A stretch of 64,000 nt of DNA from Vibrio splendidus. Lineage in GTDB: Bacteria > Pseudomonadota > Gammaproteobacteria > Enterobacterales > Vibrionaceae. How positions within the stretch are numbered: the first letter of the stretch is position 1; each line of letters begins with the position of its first letter. The notes beneath the pieces are model-generated. The model saw only the letters and a program-made list of their open reading frames with translations, did no database searches and was not told where the DNA came from. The stretch covers positions 391,675 to 455,674 of the forward strand of contig NZ_LNRF01000002.1 in assembly GCF_001557875.1 (NCBI RefSeq), written 5' to 3'. Shown piece after piece: positions 16,449 through 26,631 of this stretch. Position numbers and translations under genes: made by a program.

Positions 16449-18407
16449 TCAAACGATAACGACTTTATTACGCCCTGACTGCTTAGCTTGATACAAGGCG
16501 TCGTCTGCCGATTTCAAGTGTTTCTTATAGGTACGACTATTTAACTGTTGTTCCGTTAGATGAGTCGTCGCACCAATCGACGTAGTTAATTCTAGTGAGC
16601 CAGAATGCGTTTCAATCGGTTGGTCTGCGATCGCTTGCCTTATCAGCTCAAGTTCTTTATCAGGATCTTGATTCCCAGCAAGCAACAAAACAAACTCTTC
16701 CCCACCCCATCTTGCCACGACATCATTTGTTGATAAAATTTTCTCTAAACGCTTAGCGACTTCCACCAGCACTTGGTCGCCGATATCATGCCCATAAGTG
16801 TCATTAACTTGTTTGAAGCGGTCCAAATCAAGAATAGCGAGCGTATACCCGAACGGCGACAAATGGTGTGGTATTGGCTGAGTTAACAGTTGTTCCAAGT
16901 AACGCCTATTGTATAAGCCTGTCAGTTCGCATCTTGTTGATTGCTTGAGTAACTCTTTGTTGGTCTTCTGAATCGAGCGCAACCTTATCAAAAGTAACGC
17001 GGCGCTGAACATCACCATGATACCCAACGCGACAACAATTCGATTTCGTAGCTGCTGCTTATCTAAGGTCAACTCACCCAACTCTTTCTCTGCATTTAGC
17101 AATTCATTCTCTTTAGCTAATGATGCCGTAGCAAAATCTTGTTCGAGCAAGAAAATATCGCTCTGACGCTTGTCAAACAACAGTGCCTTGTTACCCTTGT
17201 AGTAGAGTTTGAAGTAGCGGAGTGCGTTCTCGCTGTCGCCTCTCGAGTCATAGTATTCCGCAAGTGTTTTTAAACCGAGAACCTTCCAACTTCGAGAGCC
17301 AACAATGTCGAACATTGCATGCGACCGCTTAAGATCAGCAAAGACAAAATTGTCTCGATTCAGACCAATATTAGCTAAGGCTCTGTTTAAGTAACACTGA
17401 CCCAGTTGAAGTGTGTATCTGTCCACTCTCGGATATCTAAGGCACAGGTTTGCGACTTGCCGTGCTGACTCAAAGTTCTTTTCCGCCAACAACACATCAC
17501 TCTCTGCTTTTAACAAGATGATTTTGTATCGTTCACTCACGTTATCGCCATTGAGTTTGGCAGCACTTTGATACGCCTCTCGGCCTTTCACTAACTCACC
17601 ACTGCGCAGATAGGCAAAAGACTCATTCACATGCAACACACCTATGGTAGAAGCTTCTAGTAGCCCGCTCTTGTAATAGAGTTTTTTGGCTTTTTGAATC
17701 AGCTCGAGCGCTTTAGGCCAATCTTCCAAATAGATATAAAGCAGTGCCATGTTAGACACTAACTTACTGTTGTAGATGTGATGAGGGTACTTCTTGCCCA
17801 GATCTAAGCCTTTATGGAAAAAGTATTGAGCTTCAGGAAAGTCATTGCGGATATTGTTGATGACACCAGCCGTGTTATAGGCCTTAATCAACAACTCTTC
17901 ATAGTGGAGCGATTCCGCGATATCTATCGCAGCTCTGATTTGGATTTCAGACTCCGCTAGCTCACCCTTACTGATGTATTCGATCGCCAACTCAACTAGA
18001 GATTGGGCCTTTAGCCAACCCATATGTTCGTGTTGTGCGAGTGCTTGAATCTGTCTGACGTATTCGGAAACCGCTTCGGTATCCAGTTTGTGTTGGGCGA
18101 GGTTCGACAAAATCATCAATTCGTAAGCACGATAGATGGCTTTATCTTGGTTTGGGAACTTGGCTTGCAGAGCTTCAAGTTGTTTGGAAGCTAGATTAGG
18201 ATCACCTCGGGATACATCGAGAATATCAATCAATGCAGACCCATATTGAGAGAGTAATAACTCTTTCTCTGGACTATAAACACTCGGGTTTTCAGGGCGG
18301 ATATGCTTTAAATCGTCGTCATAAGTTGGATAGAGCAAATACAGCCCAAGCACAACACTCATCAGAATGACGAGAAGGAATGAACCTAACACATTGTTTC
18401 TATTCAT
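16449..18407 (-). CDS. TPR-containing diguanylate cyclase
   Basis: A 652-residue signalling protein. It has an N-terminal membrane segment (NVLGSFLLVILMSVVLGLYL), a long periplasmic-looking tetratricopeptide region (about 50-440), a second membrane helix (IVVALGIMVMFSAALLLI, near 460) and a C-terminal GGDEF domain with an intact GGEEF signature (RWGGEEFVLLLAG). It should make cyclic di-GMP from two GTP. The residue block five positions before GGEEF reads STND instead of RxxD, so the usual product-inhibition site seems absent. It is a single gene, divergent from the peptidase to its right. Confidence 0.9.
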   Translation of the reverse strand: MNRNNVLGSFLLVILMSVVLGLYLLYPTYDDDLKHIRPENPSVYSPEKELLLSQYGSALIDILDVSRGDPNLASKQLEALQAKFPNQDKAIYRAYELMILSNLAQHKLDTEAVSEYVRQIQALAQHEHMGWLKAQSLVELAIEYISKGELAESEIQIRAAIDIAESLHYEELLIKAYNTAGVINNIRNDFPEAQYFFHKGLDLGKKYPHHIYNSKLVSNMALLYIYLEDWPKALELIQKAKKLYYKSGLLEASTIGVLHVNESFAYLRSGELVKGREAYQSAAKLNGDNVSERYKIILLKAESDVLLAEKNFESARQVANLCLRYPRVDRYTLQLGQCYLNRALANIGLNRDNFVFADLKRSHAMFDIVGSRSWKVLGLKTLAEYYDSRGDSENALRYFKLYYKGNKALLFDKRQSDIFLLEQDFATASLAKENELLNAEKELGELTLDKQQLRNRIVVALGIMVMFSAALLLIRLRSIQKTNKELLKQSTRCELTGLYNRRYLEQLLTQPIPHHLSPFGYTLAILDLDRFKQVNDTYGHDIGDQVLVEVAKRLEKILSTNDVVARWGGEEFVLLLAGNQDPDKELELIRQAIADQPIETHSGSLELTTSIGATTHLTEQQLNSRTYKKHLKSADDALYQAKQSGRNKVVIV

Positions 18408-18665
18408 TTATCTGTGCCATTATTGATTGCATTCCAATTTCATCGACGTTTTTCAAAGCGGCTAAACATTATACCCGACAGATATACAGATTAAAATCCT
18501 GTGCACTGGTAGATCTAAGTAGTGTTTTTCTCATTAATTAGAATAATCAGGTAACTTTCTTGATTTAACTCAGACAATCATCTACCTCATTGGCGTTATA
18601 GTGATTTTCCTGTTCCTACCTCCGCGGCTTCTTTAGAACAAGCGGAAGCATAATGAGAATTAACA

Positions 18666-19772
18666 ATGACCCAAATTAATGAACAACGTCTTGTAGAACA
18701 TTTCTGCGATCTAGTGAAAATTGATAGTGAATCTCGTAACGAAAAAGCGATTGCTGAAGCTTTGGCTGAGCAACTCGGTGAACTGGGTTTTGAAGTTCGC
18801 AAATTGACGGTTCCTGAAGAAGTGTCTAACGGTTTCAACATCTACGCTCGTCTAGATGGCACTCTTCCAGGTAGCACAGTGTTCAGCTGCCACATGGACA
18901 CTGTAACGCCAGGTATCGGCATTGAGCCAATCATCGAAGACGGCATCATCCGTTCAAAAGGCAACACAATTCTAGGTGGTGATGATAAGTCTGGCATAGC
19001 GGCTATCATGGAAGCTGTGCGCTGTATTCAAGCTGAAGGTCAAGCACACAAGACAATTGAAATTGCATTCACAGTGTTCGAAGAAGGCGGTCTATTCGGT
19101 TCTTTGAACTTCGATATGTCTTACATTCAATCTGAGCACGCAATCGTACTTGATACAGGTGGCCCAATTGGCACTATCGTAAACGCTGCACCTGGCCAAC
19201 AAAAGATCGTTGCAACGATCAAAGGTCGCCCAGCTCACGCAGGTTTAGCACCAGAAGAAGGCATCAGCGCAATTCAAGTGGCCGCAGACGCTATCACTAA
19301 GATGAACCTGCTTCGTATCGATGAAGAAACAACAGCAAACGTTGGTATTGTTGAAGGCGGTCAAGCGACTAACATCGTAATGCCAGAACTTAAAGTCGTG
19401 GCTGAAGCACGTTCTCTAAACGGCGAAAAGCTAACGGCTCAAGTTGAGCACATGATCTCTACATTCGAAGAAAGCGCGAAACAGTTCGGCGCTGAAGTAG
19501 AAATCGAATCGACTCGTGCTTACGATGCATTCGTTATTGCAGATGATCACCCGCATATTCTTTCTATCAAATCAGCGTTCGAGAAGCTTGGCGTAACAGC
19601 GAATACTAAACGCACTGGCGGCGGTAGTGATGCAAACAACTTCAACGCGAAAGGCCTAACAACAGTTAACCTTTCTACTGGTATGGCGAAAGTTCACACC
19701 ACTGAAGAGTACATTGCAGTGAAAGACATGGTCGCAATCACTGAATTTGTTGTGGCTTACGTGACTCAATAG
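18666..19772 (+). CDS. M20-family peptidase (peptidase T-like)
   Basis: A 368-residue cytosolic zinc aminopeptidase of the M20 family. Metal and catalytic motifs are visible: SCHMDTVTP (His, first Asp), GGDDKSGIAA (bridging Asp), FTVFEEGG (catalytic and ligand Glu) and the final HTTEEY histidine. Residues about 180-290 form the lid/dimerisation domain. It is shorter than classic PepT (about 410) and fits the PepT-like/YqjE subgroup, which cleaves small peptides. It is monocistronic, with a strong terminator after the stop. Confidence 0.88.
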   Translation: MTQINEQRLVEHFCDLVKIDSESRNEKAIAEALAEQLGELGFEVRKLTVPEEVSNGFNIYARLDGTLPGSTVFSCHMDTVTPGIGIEPIIEDGIIRSKGNTILGGDDKSGIAAIMEAVRCIQAEGQAHKTIEIAFTVFEEGGLFGSLNFDMSYIQSEHAIVLDTGGPIGTIVNAAPGQQKIVATIKGRPAHAGLAPEEGISAIQVAADAITKMNLLRIDEETTANVGIVEGGQATNIVMPELKVVAEARSLNGEKLTAQVEHMISTFEESAKQFGAEVEIESTRAYDAFVIADDHPHILSIKSAFEKLGVTANTKRTGGGSDANNFNAKGLTTVNLSTGMAKVHTTEEYIAVKDMVAITEFVVAYVTQ

Positions 19773-19814
19773 TCTTGCTTCTAAGCTAGGTGGGAATACC
19801 ATTTAGATCATATC

Positions 19815-19856
19815 AAAAAGCCGAGTCCCCACATAACGTGTGACTCGGCTTTTTTG
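19815..19856. terminator. Bidirectional terminator
   Basis: AAAAAGCCGAGTC pairs with GACTCGGCTTTTT, with a short loop and a T-run on both strands. It serves the rightward peptidase gene and probably the leftward DUF3859 gene. Confidence 0.85.
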
Positions 19857-19900
19857 TTGTCTGCGTTTAGCCTAACGCTAACGTCTACCAGAAGTTTCGT

Positions 19901-20323
19901 CTAAAAACCCCTGCGCTTCCAAAACTGGCCTTCGTCTTTTGCTACTAGGTCGAATGTCTTGTCGGCGATGATGTTGCCTTTTAGCTCGACCGTCATACGC
20001 CATTTACCAATCTTGTTTGAGACTGGCGCCCAGATGGTGTCACCTAAATAGAAATCCCAGTCGTTGTTACCGACATACTCTTCGCCATCAAACGGTTCAA
20101 GTACTTCACCTTTATCAGTGGTGATGTTGGGGTGGTAAATGCAGTAACGGATCTTTTCGCCTTTGGCTTTTTTGATATTCAGGATATAGCCAAACTCCAC
20201 GTCGATTTCAGCATCAACCGTGGTGGTGAACTCTTGGATTTTTGGAAGATCTTTAGATTTGGAATCCCACGCTGTATAGATGCCGTAAGATGTCATGTCG
20301 ACGATTGCCGATCGCTTTGCCAT
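19901..20323 (-). CDS. DUF3859 protein
   Basis: A 140-residue protein, apparently a single beta-rich domain filling the whole length (conserved-looking pieces SYGIYTA, DVEFGYILNIKKAKG and GKWRMTVELKGN). It matches my memory of DUF3859, a family without known function. No signal peptide or membrane segment. An AGGT site lies seven bases before the ATG. It is likely a single gene. Confidence 0.7.
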   Translation of the reverse strand: MAKRSAIVDMTSYGIYTAWDSKSKDLPKIQEFTTTVDAEIDVEFGYILNIKKAKGEKIRYCIYHPNITTDKGEVLEPFDGEEYVGNNDWDFYLGDTIWAPVSNKIGKWRMTVELKGNIIADKTFDLVAKDEGQFWKRRGF

Positions 20324-20448
20324 GTGTATTACCTAATAATTATGTATTATTTAATATTCATCGTTCGTTGACGTCGACTCGTTAGCCAAGTTCTAATGAA
20401 ACAAATGCTAGTTAGCTAAATGCTTGTTAGCAGAAAGTACAGACAGGG

Positions 20449-20817
20449 CTACTCCTGCCAATCTCTCGCCATACGCTTAATCACCGACGGCTCAATGTCG
20501 TGAATAGTGCCATATTGCTCTCGGCACACTTCGATAATTAATTCTGCTTTATATTTACGTGCAAGTTGGCGGTAAGCCTTCATTTCCCAATGCTTTATGA
20601 AGGTATTCGATACAACAACATCAAGCCCTTGCTTTAAGCCGTTTTCAGCCGTGTTCTGACACCACTCATGAGCTTGTTGCAGGAGCCTAGGATCAAAATG
20701 GTACTCACCTTGCTCATTCACATAATACATATCGGCTTCAACGTGCAATGCATCGTAGGTTTTTGCTTTTGTTGATTTGCCAGAACCGGGCAACCCTCGA
20801 ATGAGTATTAACTTCAT
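20449..20817 (-). CDS. P-loop ATPase/kinase-like protein
   Basis: A 122-residue protein that opens with a Walker A motif (ILIRGLPGSGKST), like bacterial polynucleotide-kinase-type or zeta-like small kinases. EADMYYVN and DVVVSNTFIKHWEM fit the acidic and phosphate-sensing positions of that fold. The ATG at 20817 was preferred to a GTG two codons upstream because family members start just before the first strand. The substrate is unknown. Confidence 0.75.
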   Translation of the reverse strand: MKLILIRGLPGSGKSTKAKTYDALHVEADMYYVNEQGEYHFDPRLLQQAHEWCQNTAENGLKQGLDVVVSNTFIKHWEMKAYRQLARKYKAELIIEVCREQYGTIHDIEPSVIKRMARDWQE

Positions 20818-21042
20818 CGTCACTTTACAGGCTAATTCGAAAACATGAGTTTATCGTAAATAGTAAAGAGTTTCTCTGATAACTGCCTTTACTCAGCATA
20901 TGAAAACCAAGTACTTACACGAGACTCCGATAATCACTGAATACAATGAAACTCCCCTCAAAGCGCTTGGATGGCTTCTGATAGAAAACACAAATAATTT
21001 ACATCTATCCATTTTGCATATCGACAAGCGTATCAAACTACT

Positions 21043-21074
21043 ATAGATTTAGATGTATAGACGTCTACATATCT
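21043..21074 (+). promoter_or_regulatory. MetJ operator (tandem met boxes)
   Basis: Four contiguous 8-mers, ATAGATTT, AGATGTAT, AGACGTCT and ACATATCT, lie just before metA. The third is the exact MetJ consensus. MetJ with S-adenosylmethionine binds such tandem boxes and represses methionine-synthesis genes. The array ends 17 bases before the metA start. Confidence 0.85.
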
Positions 21075-21091
21075 AGCTTAGGGAGAAAGCT

Positions 21092-22033
21092 GTGCCTATT
21101 CGCATTCCAGACCAATTGCCAGCATCCGATGTTCTTCGTGAAGAAAACATCTTCGTTATGCCTTTATCAAGAGCATCGACACAGGAAATTCGTCCACTTC
21201 GAGTCTTGATCCTCAACCTAATGCCGAAGAAGATTGAAACTGAAACTCAATTTTTACGCCTACTATCGAACAGCCCGTTGCAAGTGGATGTAGAGCTGCT
21301 GCGCATTGATGACCGACCAAGTAAAAACACACCGACTGAACACCTTGATAACTTCTACCGCCAATTTGAAATGGTCAAAGGAAGAAACTTTGATGGATTG
21401 ATCATCACTGGTGCGCCGCTTGGCTTGGTTCAATTTGAAGATGTTATCTACTGGGATCATCTGAAAACCATCATGGAGTGGGCAAACAAACACGTTACTT
21501 CAACTCTATACGTATGTTGGGCGGCTCAGGCTGGTTTGAAGTTATTGTATGATTTGCCTAAACGTACTCGTAAAGAGAAGCTGTCTGGTGTTTATAACCA
21601 CGAGATACATAACCCATACCACCCTATTTTACGTGGCTTCGACGATACATTCTTGGCACCGCACTCTCGCTATGCTGACTTCTCTCAGGAGTACTTAGCA
21701 GAGCATACCGACCTTGATGTTCTTGCGACTTCTGATGTTGCGGGTGTATATCTAGCGGCGACCAAAGATAAGCGAAACGTGTTTGTAACGGGTCACCCTG
21801 AGTACGACTCTCATACACTTCACAATGAATACATTCGTGATTTGGGTGAAGGCATGGAGCCTGTTATACCAATCAACTACTACCCGAACAACAATCCAGA
21901 CAACAAACCTGTTGCAAGCTGGCGTAGCCACGGGCACTTATTGTTCTCTAACTGGCTAAACTACTGCGTTTACCAACAAACGCCTTACGACCTGGATCAT
22001 TTCAGCGAAGAGAATTTCACTAAAGACGATTAA
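21092..22033 (+). CDS. metA: Homoserine O-succinyltransferase
   Basis: A 313-residue enzyme that acylates homoserine in the first committed step of methionine synthesis. It is class I glutamine-amidotransferase-like: the nucleophile is Cys in [12 protein letters not shown], and His/Glu lie in TGHPEYD. Conserved N-terminus [11 protein letters not shown] and [15 protein letters not shown]. It uses GTG as start, after AGGGAG. Length is normal for the family. The acyl donor (succinyl- or acetyl-CoA) is not certain from sequence, but gamma-proteobacterial orthologues are succinyltransferases. Four met boxes upstream indicate MetJ repression. Confidence 0.95.
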   Translation: MPIRIPDQLPASDVLREENIFVMPLSRASTQEIRPLRVLILNLMPKKIETETQFLRLLSNSPLQVDVELLRIDDRPSKNTPTEHLDNFYRQFEMVKGRNFDGLIITGAPLGLVQFEDVIYWDHLKTIMEWANKHVTSTLYVCWAAQAGLKLLYDLPKRTRKEKLSGVYNHEIHNPYHPILRGFDDTFLAPHSRYADFSQEYLAEHTDLDVLATSDVAGVYLAATKDKRNVFVTGHPEYDSHTLHNEYIRDLGEGMEPVIPINYYPNNNPDNKPVASWRSHGHLLFSNWLNYCVYQQTPYDLDHFSEENFTKDD

Positions 22034-22059
22034 GTTCTTTGTTCCGATTCAAAAACACA

Positions 22060-22116
22060 TAAAGCCGTGTTCAGTCGGTTGTTGATAAAACGACGAATTG
22101 GACGCGGTTTTTTTAT
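22060..22116 (+). terminator. Probable metA terminator
   Basis: An imperfect hairpin between AAAGCCGTGTTC and GGACGCGGTTT, followed by a T-run, about 30 bases after metA. Confidence 0.5.
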
Positions 22117-22202
22117 GGTGGTTGAGTCGCATTCCATAATAGATTTATCACTTCAATGGGTTTGATTTCATATGATGGGTTGGTGTTCATAAGGAGCTTC
22201 AC

Positions 22203-22988
22203 ATGCCTGCCAAGCCGTCATTTTCAAATCCGATTTCGTTGTCCCGTCCCCTTTCGTTATCCCGCCCCCTTTCGTTATCAAGTGTGGTACTACTCGCCTC
22301 GCTTTCGTTGGTCGGATGCGTCTCTGTCACGGAAGGACCACCAAAGATTAAAAGTGATCCTATCGCGATGTCTGAATCTCGAATCGAATTAGGTTTGGGC
22401 TATATGGGACAAGGCAATATGGTAAGAGCGCGTGAAAATCTTGAGCTCGCAATTAAACACGCGCCTAGCTACTACCGCGCTCGGCTTTCAATGGCGCATT
22501 ACTACGAACAAGTGGGCGAAGTAGACGAAGCAAGATCGACGTACCGAAAAGCGCTGAGCCTCGATTCGAGAAACGGAAATGTATTGAATAACTACGGTAC
22601 GTTTTTGTGTAAACAAGGCGAGTATGAGCAGGCAGATAAGTACTTTAACCGTGCCATCGACCAACCTTACTATTACTTAGTGTCTGCAAGTTATGAAAAC
22701 GCCGCGTTTTGTGCTTTTAAGGCTGGTAATACAGACCAAGCGAAGTACTACTTCAGCAGAGCGATTGACCACGATCCCAACCGCGTGAAATCGATACTAC
22801 AGCTTTCAAAAATTGAAGTGAGTGACGCCGATTACAATGACGCTCGACTCCGTTTATTCAAATTCCACCAGCGTTATGGCTATCAAATTCCATCACTTAA
22901 AATCTTAGTCGACCTCGAAAATAAAGCAGGTAACAGAGCTCTAGAGCAGAAATATCAGAGTAAGTTAGATGAGTTGCTTTCTGCTTAG
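22203..22988 (+). CDS. PilW/PilF-like TPR lipoprotein
   Basis: A 261-residue lipoprotein. The N-terminus has a hydrophobic stretch ending in a lipobox (SLVGC), so the mature protein starts at the Cys around residue 39. Five or so tetratricopeptide repeats follow (SRIELGLGYMGQGNMVRARE, GNVLNNYGTFLCKQGEYEQA). This matches PilW/PilF, the outer-membrane lipoprotein that assists type IV pilin secretin assembly. It lies alone after metA rather than in the usual rlmN-rodZ-ispG context, so it may be a paralogue. The signal region contains a duplicated LSRPLS segment from a short DNA repeat. AAGGAG precedes the ATG. Confidence 0.75.
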   Translation: MPAKPSFSNPISLSRPLSLSRPLSLSSVVLLASLSLVGCVSVTEGPPKIKSDPIAMSESRIELGLGYMGQGNMVRARENLELAIKHAPSYYRARLSMAHYYEQVGEVDEARSTYRKALSLDSRNGNVLNNYGTFLCKQGEYEQADKYFNRAIDQPYYYLVSASYENAAFCAFKAGNTDQAKYYFSRAIDHDPNRVKSILQLSKIEVSDADYNDARLRLFKFHQRYGYQIPSLKILVDLENKAGNRALEQKYQSKLDELLSA

Positions 22989-23009
22989 CGTATAGGCAAA
23001 ACACAAAAA

Positions 23010-23039
23010 ACGGGCTTGTTGCGTTAACAACAAGCCCGT
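23010..23039. terminator. Bidirectional terminator between convergent genes
   Basis: A perfect 12-bp stem, ACGGGCTTGTTG (23010-23021) with CAACAAGCCCGT (23028-23039), and a 6-base loop. An A-run to its left gives the T-run for the leftward rlmF transcript. Confidence 0.8.
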
Positions 23040-23077
23040 ACGTAATTTCAGTTAAATGCCTTAACTAAGTGCAGCCG

Positions 23078-24361
23078 TTATTTTAGCGCAATCCACTCTT
23101 GTCTTTGTTCATCGTCCATAAAGGTCCATGCGATAAAGCGGCTTACCTTCTGCCCTTGCGACATCTCGACGACTTTTACTTGTTTAGCTCGTAGCTTACC
23201 CAACTCTGAACGAACCATATCGACGTTATCTTTCTTAGAAATCAATGTCGTAAACCACAAAACTTGAGTAGCAAAAAGTTGACTCTCTCTCGCCATCTTC
23301 ATAATGAAAGCGGCTTCGCCACCCGGGCACCAAAGTTCAGCTTTTTGACCACCAAAGTTTAAGGTTGGTTTCTCTTGCTTCACTGATTTCCTGTTCATTT
23401 CCGGCTTGAATGATTGACCAGCCTTCTTAGCACGGTTTGCCGCTAGATTATCCAGTTTACGTTGTGAACCCTTTTCCGCTTCTTCAAGAGAGCTATGAAA
23501 TGGAGGGTTACAAATAGTGACGTCGTAACGTTCATTATCCTTAATCACGCCCTTAAAGATAGATTCAGAGTCCGCTTGTAGGCGAGCGCGGATCTTACCT
23601 TTTAAATTAGGGTTACTTTCAGCAATAAAGTTCGCTGTTTTGATGGAGACTGAATCGACATCTGTCCCGGTGCAGCGCCACTTATACTCTGTCGCACCAA
23701 TGATTGGGTAGATACAGTTTGCACCAACACCAATATCTAATGCTTTCACAGACGCGTGGTTATATGCCTCGCCTTGGCCATCGCTATTAAGGATGTCAGC
23801 TACTCTGTGAATGTAGTCTGCACGGCCAGGAATTGGCGGGCACAAGTAACCAGCAGGAATATCCCAATGTTTAACGCCGTAGTGATGCGCTAACAAAGCT
23901 TTGTTGAGTAGCTTAACGGCTAATGGATCAGAGAAATTAATGGTGTCTTCGCCCACTGGGTTCTTGATCAGATGCTCTTTTAGCTCGGGCAAGGCTGCAA
24001 CCAACAACTCGAAGTCATAACGACCAGTGTGCTGGTTTCTTGGGTGTAACCCACCTTGAGGTTTTTCAGCCGAGCGTCTTTTCTGAGCTGCGTTCTTGTT
24101 AAATGCAGTTTTATTGAAAGAACCCTTATTCGATGATCCTTTATTCGCACCCTGCTTCCCTTTGCTGTCTTTTGCAAAAGGTCGCTTTGATTTGTTATTG
24201 CCCGCACCTTTCGGTGCACTATTCTTGCGGCTTTTATCAGATGTGTTCTTTGTAGAAATACGCTTGTCGCTGCCTTCTTTAGCTTGGTTGTCTTTTGTTT
24301 TTGCTGATGAAGTACTGTTTTTCGACAGGCTTAGCGTCGTTCTATTTTGTGATTGGCTCAT
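23078..24361 (-). CDS. rlmF: 23S rRNA (adenine-1618-N6)-methyltransferase
   Basis: A 427-residue S-adenosylmethionine-dependent methyltransferase modifying A1618 of 23S rRNA. Family marks: [33 protein letters not shown] (SAM-binding motif I) and CNPPFHSS (catalytic NPPF motif). The catalytic part starts near residue 105. The first 100 residues are a low-complexity Lys/Ser/Asn-rich basic extension, longer than in E. coli RlmF, probably disordered and RNA-binding. The start lies four bases from the stop of the YgjP-like peptidase gene, so both share an operon. Confidence 0.92.
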   Translation of the reverse strand: MSQSQNRTTLSLSKNSTSSAKTKDNQAKEGSDKRISTKNTSDKSRKNSAPKGAGNNKSKRPFAKDSKGKQGANKGSSNKGSFNKTAFNKNAAQKRRSAEKPQGGLHPRNQHTGRYDFELLVAALPELKEHLIKNPVGEDTINFSDPLAVKLLNKALLAHHYGVKHWDIPAGYLCPPIPGRADYIHRVADILNSDGQGEAYNHASVKALDIGVGANCIYPIIGATEYKWRCTGTDVDSVSIKTANFIAESNPNLKGKIRARLQADSESIFKGVIKDNERYDVTICNPPFHSSLEEAEKGSQRKLDNLAANRAKKAGQSFKPEMNRKSVKQEKPTLNFGGQKAELWCPGGEAAFIMKMARESQLFATQVLWFTTLISKKDNVDMVRSELGKLRAKQVKVVEMSQGQKVSRFIAWTFMDDEQRQEWIALK

Positions 24362-24365
24362 TGGG

Positions 24366-24863
24366 CTACTTCTTTAAATCTAAATACATCATGAATAAAC
24401 GGGCATCCAACTCAAGTTGATGATATTCCGGTTCCATGTGACAGCATAGTTGGTAAAAGGCTTTGTCGTGCTCTTTCTCTTTGATATGCGCCAGTTCGTG
24501 TACCACCAGCATTCGCAACAAAGGTTCTGGCGCATTTTTAAAAACACTGGCGATACGAATTTCATTCTTCGATTTGATCTTTCCACCGTGATTCTTCGCA
24601 ACGTAAGAATGAAGACCTAACGCATTGTTGATTAGGTGTATCTTGCCGTCGTAAATCACTTTGCTGATCGGTGGTGTTTTTTTCATGTAGCGATTTTTTA
24701 TCTCAATCGCATAGTCAAACAGGGCTTTCTCGCTTTTTATTTCATGATTCTTTGGGTAGCGAGCTTCAAACCACGGCACCAATTTACCCGACTCTACAAG
24801 TTGAGTCACAGGATCAAGAATGTGCTTAGGATAGCCTTGAATATAGCGTAAAGAAGGATGCAT
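24366..24863 (-). CDS. YgjP-like zinc metallopeptidase
   Basis: A 165-residue protein with the zinc motif [15 protein letters not shown] in its C-terminal half, typical of the YgjP/WLM-like (DUF45) putative metallopeptidases. The N-terminal half is helical and basic. No signal peptide, so cytosolic. Substrate unknown. It is the first gene of a two-gene operon with rlmF. Confidence 0.85.
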   Translation of the reverse strand: MHPSLRYIQGYPKHILDPVTQLVESGKLVPWFEARYPKNHEIKSEKALFDYAIEIKNRYMKKTPPISKVIYDGKIHLINNALGLHSYVAKNHGGKIKSKNEIRIASVFKNAPEPLLRMLVVHELAHIKEKEHDKAFYQLCCHMEPEYHQLELDARLFMMYLDLKK

Positions 24864-25016
24864 GCTGAAAGACCGTACAAGTTACGCCACGACAATACGT
24901 TGTGGTCTTGAAAATTGAGCCGCATAGTGTAACTGATCACACTTTTCTAATCACCTAGGATTCGTTACACTTTAGCGAGATTCACCAAGAGCTACACTCA
25001 AAAAGAGATTGTAAAA

Positions 25017-25253
25017 ATGAAACGTGTTGTATTGTACGTCGCAGACAAATGCCCGCACTGTAAAGATGCCCAAAGGTATTTAGACTCTAAGAAAATTGTT
25101 TACCGCCTGACCAATGCAAAGATGCAGCGTGGTCGTAAAGAATTGCAAGCGATGGGTGCTCGTTCTATCCCCGTACTTAAGATCGGCGATCAAGTGATGG
25201 TCGGCTGGAATCAGAAGAACTTCGATAAGATGTATAACTCAAAGAACACTTAA
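25017..25253 (+). CDS. Glutaredoxin-family protein
   Basis: A 78-residue thioredoxin-fold protein with a CPHC active site near the N-terminus (VADKCPHCKDAQRYL) and the cis-proline loop ARSIPVLKIGD. It fits small glutaredoxins or NrdH-type proteins that reduce disulfides with glutathione or another donor. It is a single gene with a strong terminator directly after. Confidence 0.88.
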   Translation: MKRVVLYVADKCPHCKDAQRYLDSKKIVYRLTNAKMQRGRKELQAMGARSIPVLKIGDQVMVGWNQKNFDKMYNSKNT

Positions 25254-25277
25254 CGTGTTTTGAGTTATACATCTATG

Positions 25278-25324
25278 CAACAAAGCCCGAGTATCCAATC
25301 TAGGATACTCGGGCTTTGTTTTTT
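25278..25324 (+). terminator. Terminator of the glutaredoxin gene
   Basis: ACAAAGCCCGAGTATCC pairs with GGATACTCGGGCTTTGT, with a short loop and a T-run. Confidence 0.9.
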
Positions 25325-25647
25325 ATCTTTACTAAAGCGCAAGAATTACATCGCATTAACCTTTGATTTTGAAAACCATACCGCAATTCACACATTGGTA
25401 CCTACCTTTAATACCAAAGAAACGATCCATAAACGTTCTGTGTATTCTAACCAACTTTTGCTCTTTACACTCACACTTCATAACTCACCAAATATACCCC
25501 AAAAGTATTAGTATTATTTAACAAGCATGCATACCAAGCAAATTAGAAACCGTTAATACTGGCGCCCCCGACCGTGACACCCATCACAAACCACCATGAA
25601 AAACGTGATGCTAATTCCATTTATTTAGGCGATTGATACATTACTAG
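25325..25647. other. Intergenic stretch, nothing seen
   Basis: About 320 bases between the glutaredoxin terminator and the stop of the LysR gene. No gene, RNA or repeat is supported. Confidence 0.5.
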
Positions 25648-26520
25648 TCACACATATTGTTTAACGAAGTCAATAAAGGTTCTGTCTGCCTTCGAAAGAT
25701 ACCCTTCCTTTCTCCACGCCAAAGATAGATTCAGCTTCACAGGGTCTTTAAATGGCACACCGACCACGTCTTCCTCGTATTCTGTAACTAAGCTAAGCAA
25801 CGCGGTGATGGCAAACTCTCGCTTCACGATAGAAAGAATCATCGGTAATAAATTGGTTTCGAAGGCGATGGTCATATCGAGGTTGTACTTCTTACAAGTC
25901 GCATCGATAAAATCACGGTGGAAATAGCCCGATTTGAACATAATCAGCTCTTGAGAAAAAAATTCTTCAAAGGTGATGGATGGTTGCGTTGCCAGTGAGT
26001 GATCTTTGCCAACGACCGCTAACATTTCTGAGCTTAATAGGTGGTCAGTTTCAAGATCATCAGGGACATTCTCGTGGTTGATTACACCGATATCGAGCTC
26101 GCCGTTTAATAGCATTTCACGAATCGATGCAGTACCAGCATCTATGAGTGTCAGCTTCAGATTAGGGTACTGGCTTTTGAACGCCATAACGACTTGAGGA
26201 AAGAAGTAGCTCCCCATCATGCTTGGGGCTCCTAAGCGCACCTCACCTTTTTCTAACCCCTTTAACTCATTCATCGCCAGCTCTGCATCATCAAACTGCT
26301 GTGCAATTCGCTTAGCATGCTCAAACAGTACCTTTCCTTCCTCCGTTAAAGTGACGGATTTATCTCCACGTCGGAACAGAATCAAATCAAGTGTTTGCTC
26401 GAGTTTTTTAATGGATATGCTCAAAGCAGGTTGGGCGATATGTAAGGCTTTTGCCGCTTGGGTAAAATTCCCAAACTGTGCAACTGCGAGAAAATGGCGA
26501 AGCGGTTTTGATTCAAGCAT
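25648..26520 (-). CDS. LysR-family transcriptional regulator
   Basis: A 290-residue regulator. The N-terminal winged helix-turn-helix (residues 1-60, FGNFTQAAKALHIAQPALS) is followed by the substrate-binding domain (about 90-290). It is divergent from the MFS transporter at 26632 with 111 bases between them, which strongly suggests it controls that transporter, as LysR proteins commonly do. The effector is unknown. Confidence 0.92.
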   Translation of the reverse strand: MLESKPLRHFLAVAQFGNFTQAAKALHIAQPALSISIKKLEQTLDLILFRRGDKSVTLTEEGKVLFEHAKRIAQQFDDAELAMNELKGLEKGEVRLGAPSMMGSYFFPQVVMAFKSQYPNLKLTLIDAGTASIREMLLNGELDIGVINHENVPDDLETDHLLSSEMLAVVGKDHSLATQPSITFEEFFSQELIMFKSGYFHRDFIDATCKKYNLDMTIAFETNLLPMILSIVKREFAITALLSLVTEYEEDVVGVPFKDPVKLNLSLAWRKEGYLSKADRTFIDFVKQYV

Positions 26521-26631
26521 ATCGATATATTAAATATATAGAGGTGATATTTTTAATATATTTCTTTAATCCACCTTGTACTGATAACTTGTTCACAAAC
26601 AGCTTAATTATTCCGTATAGGCACAACGTAA

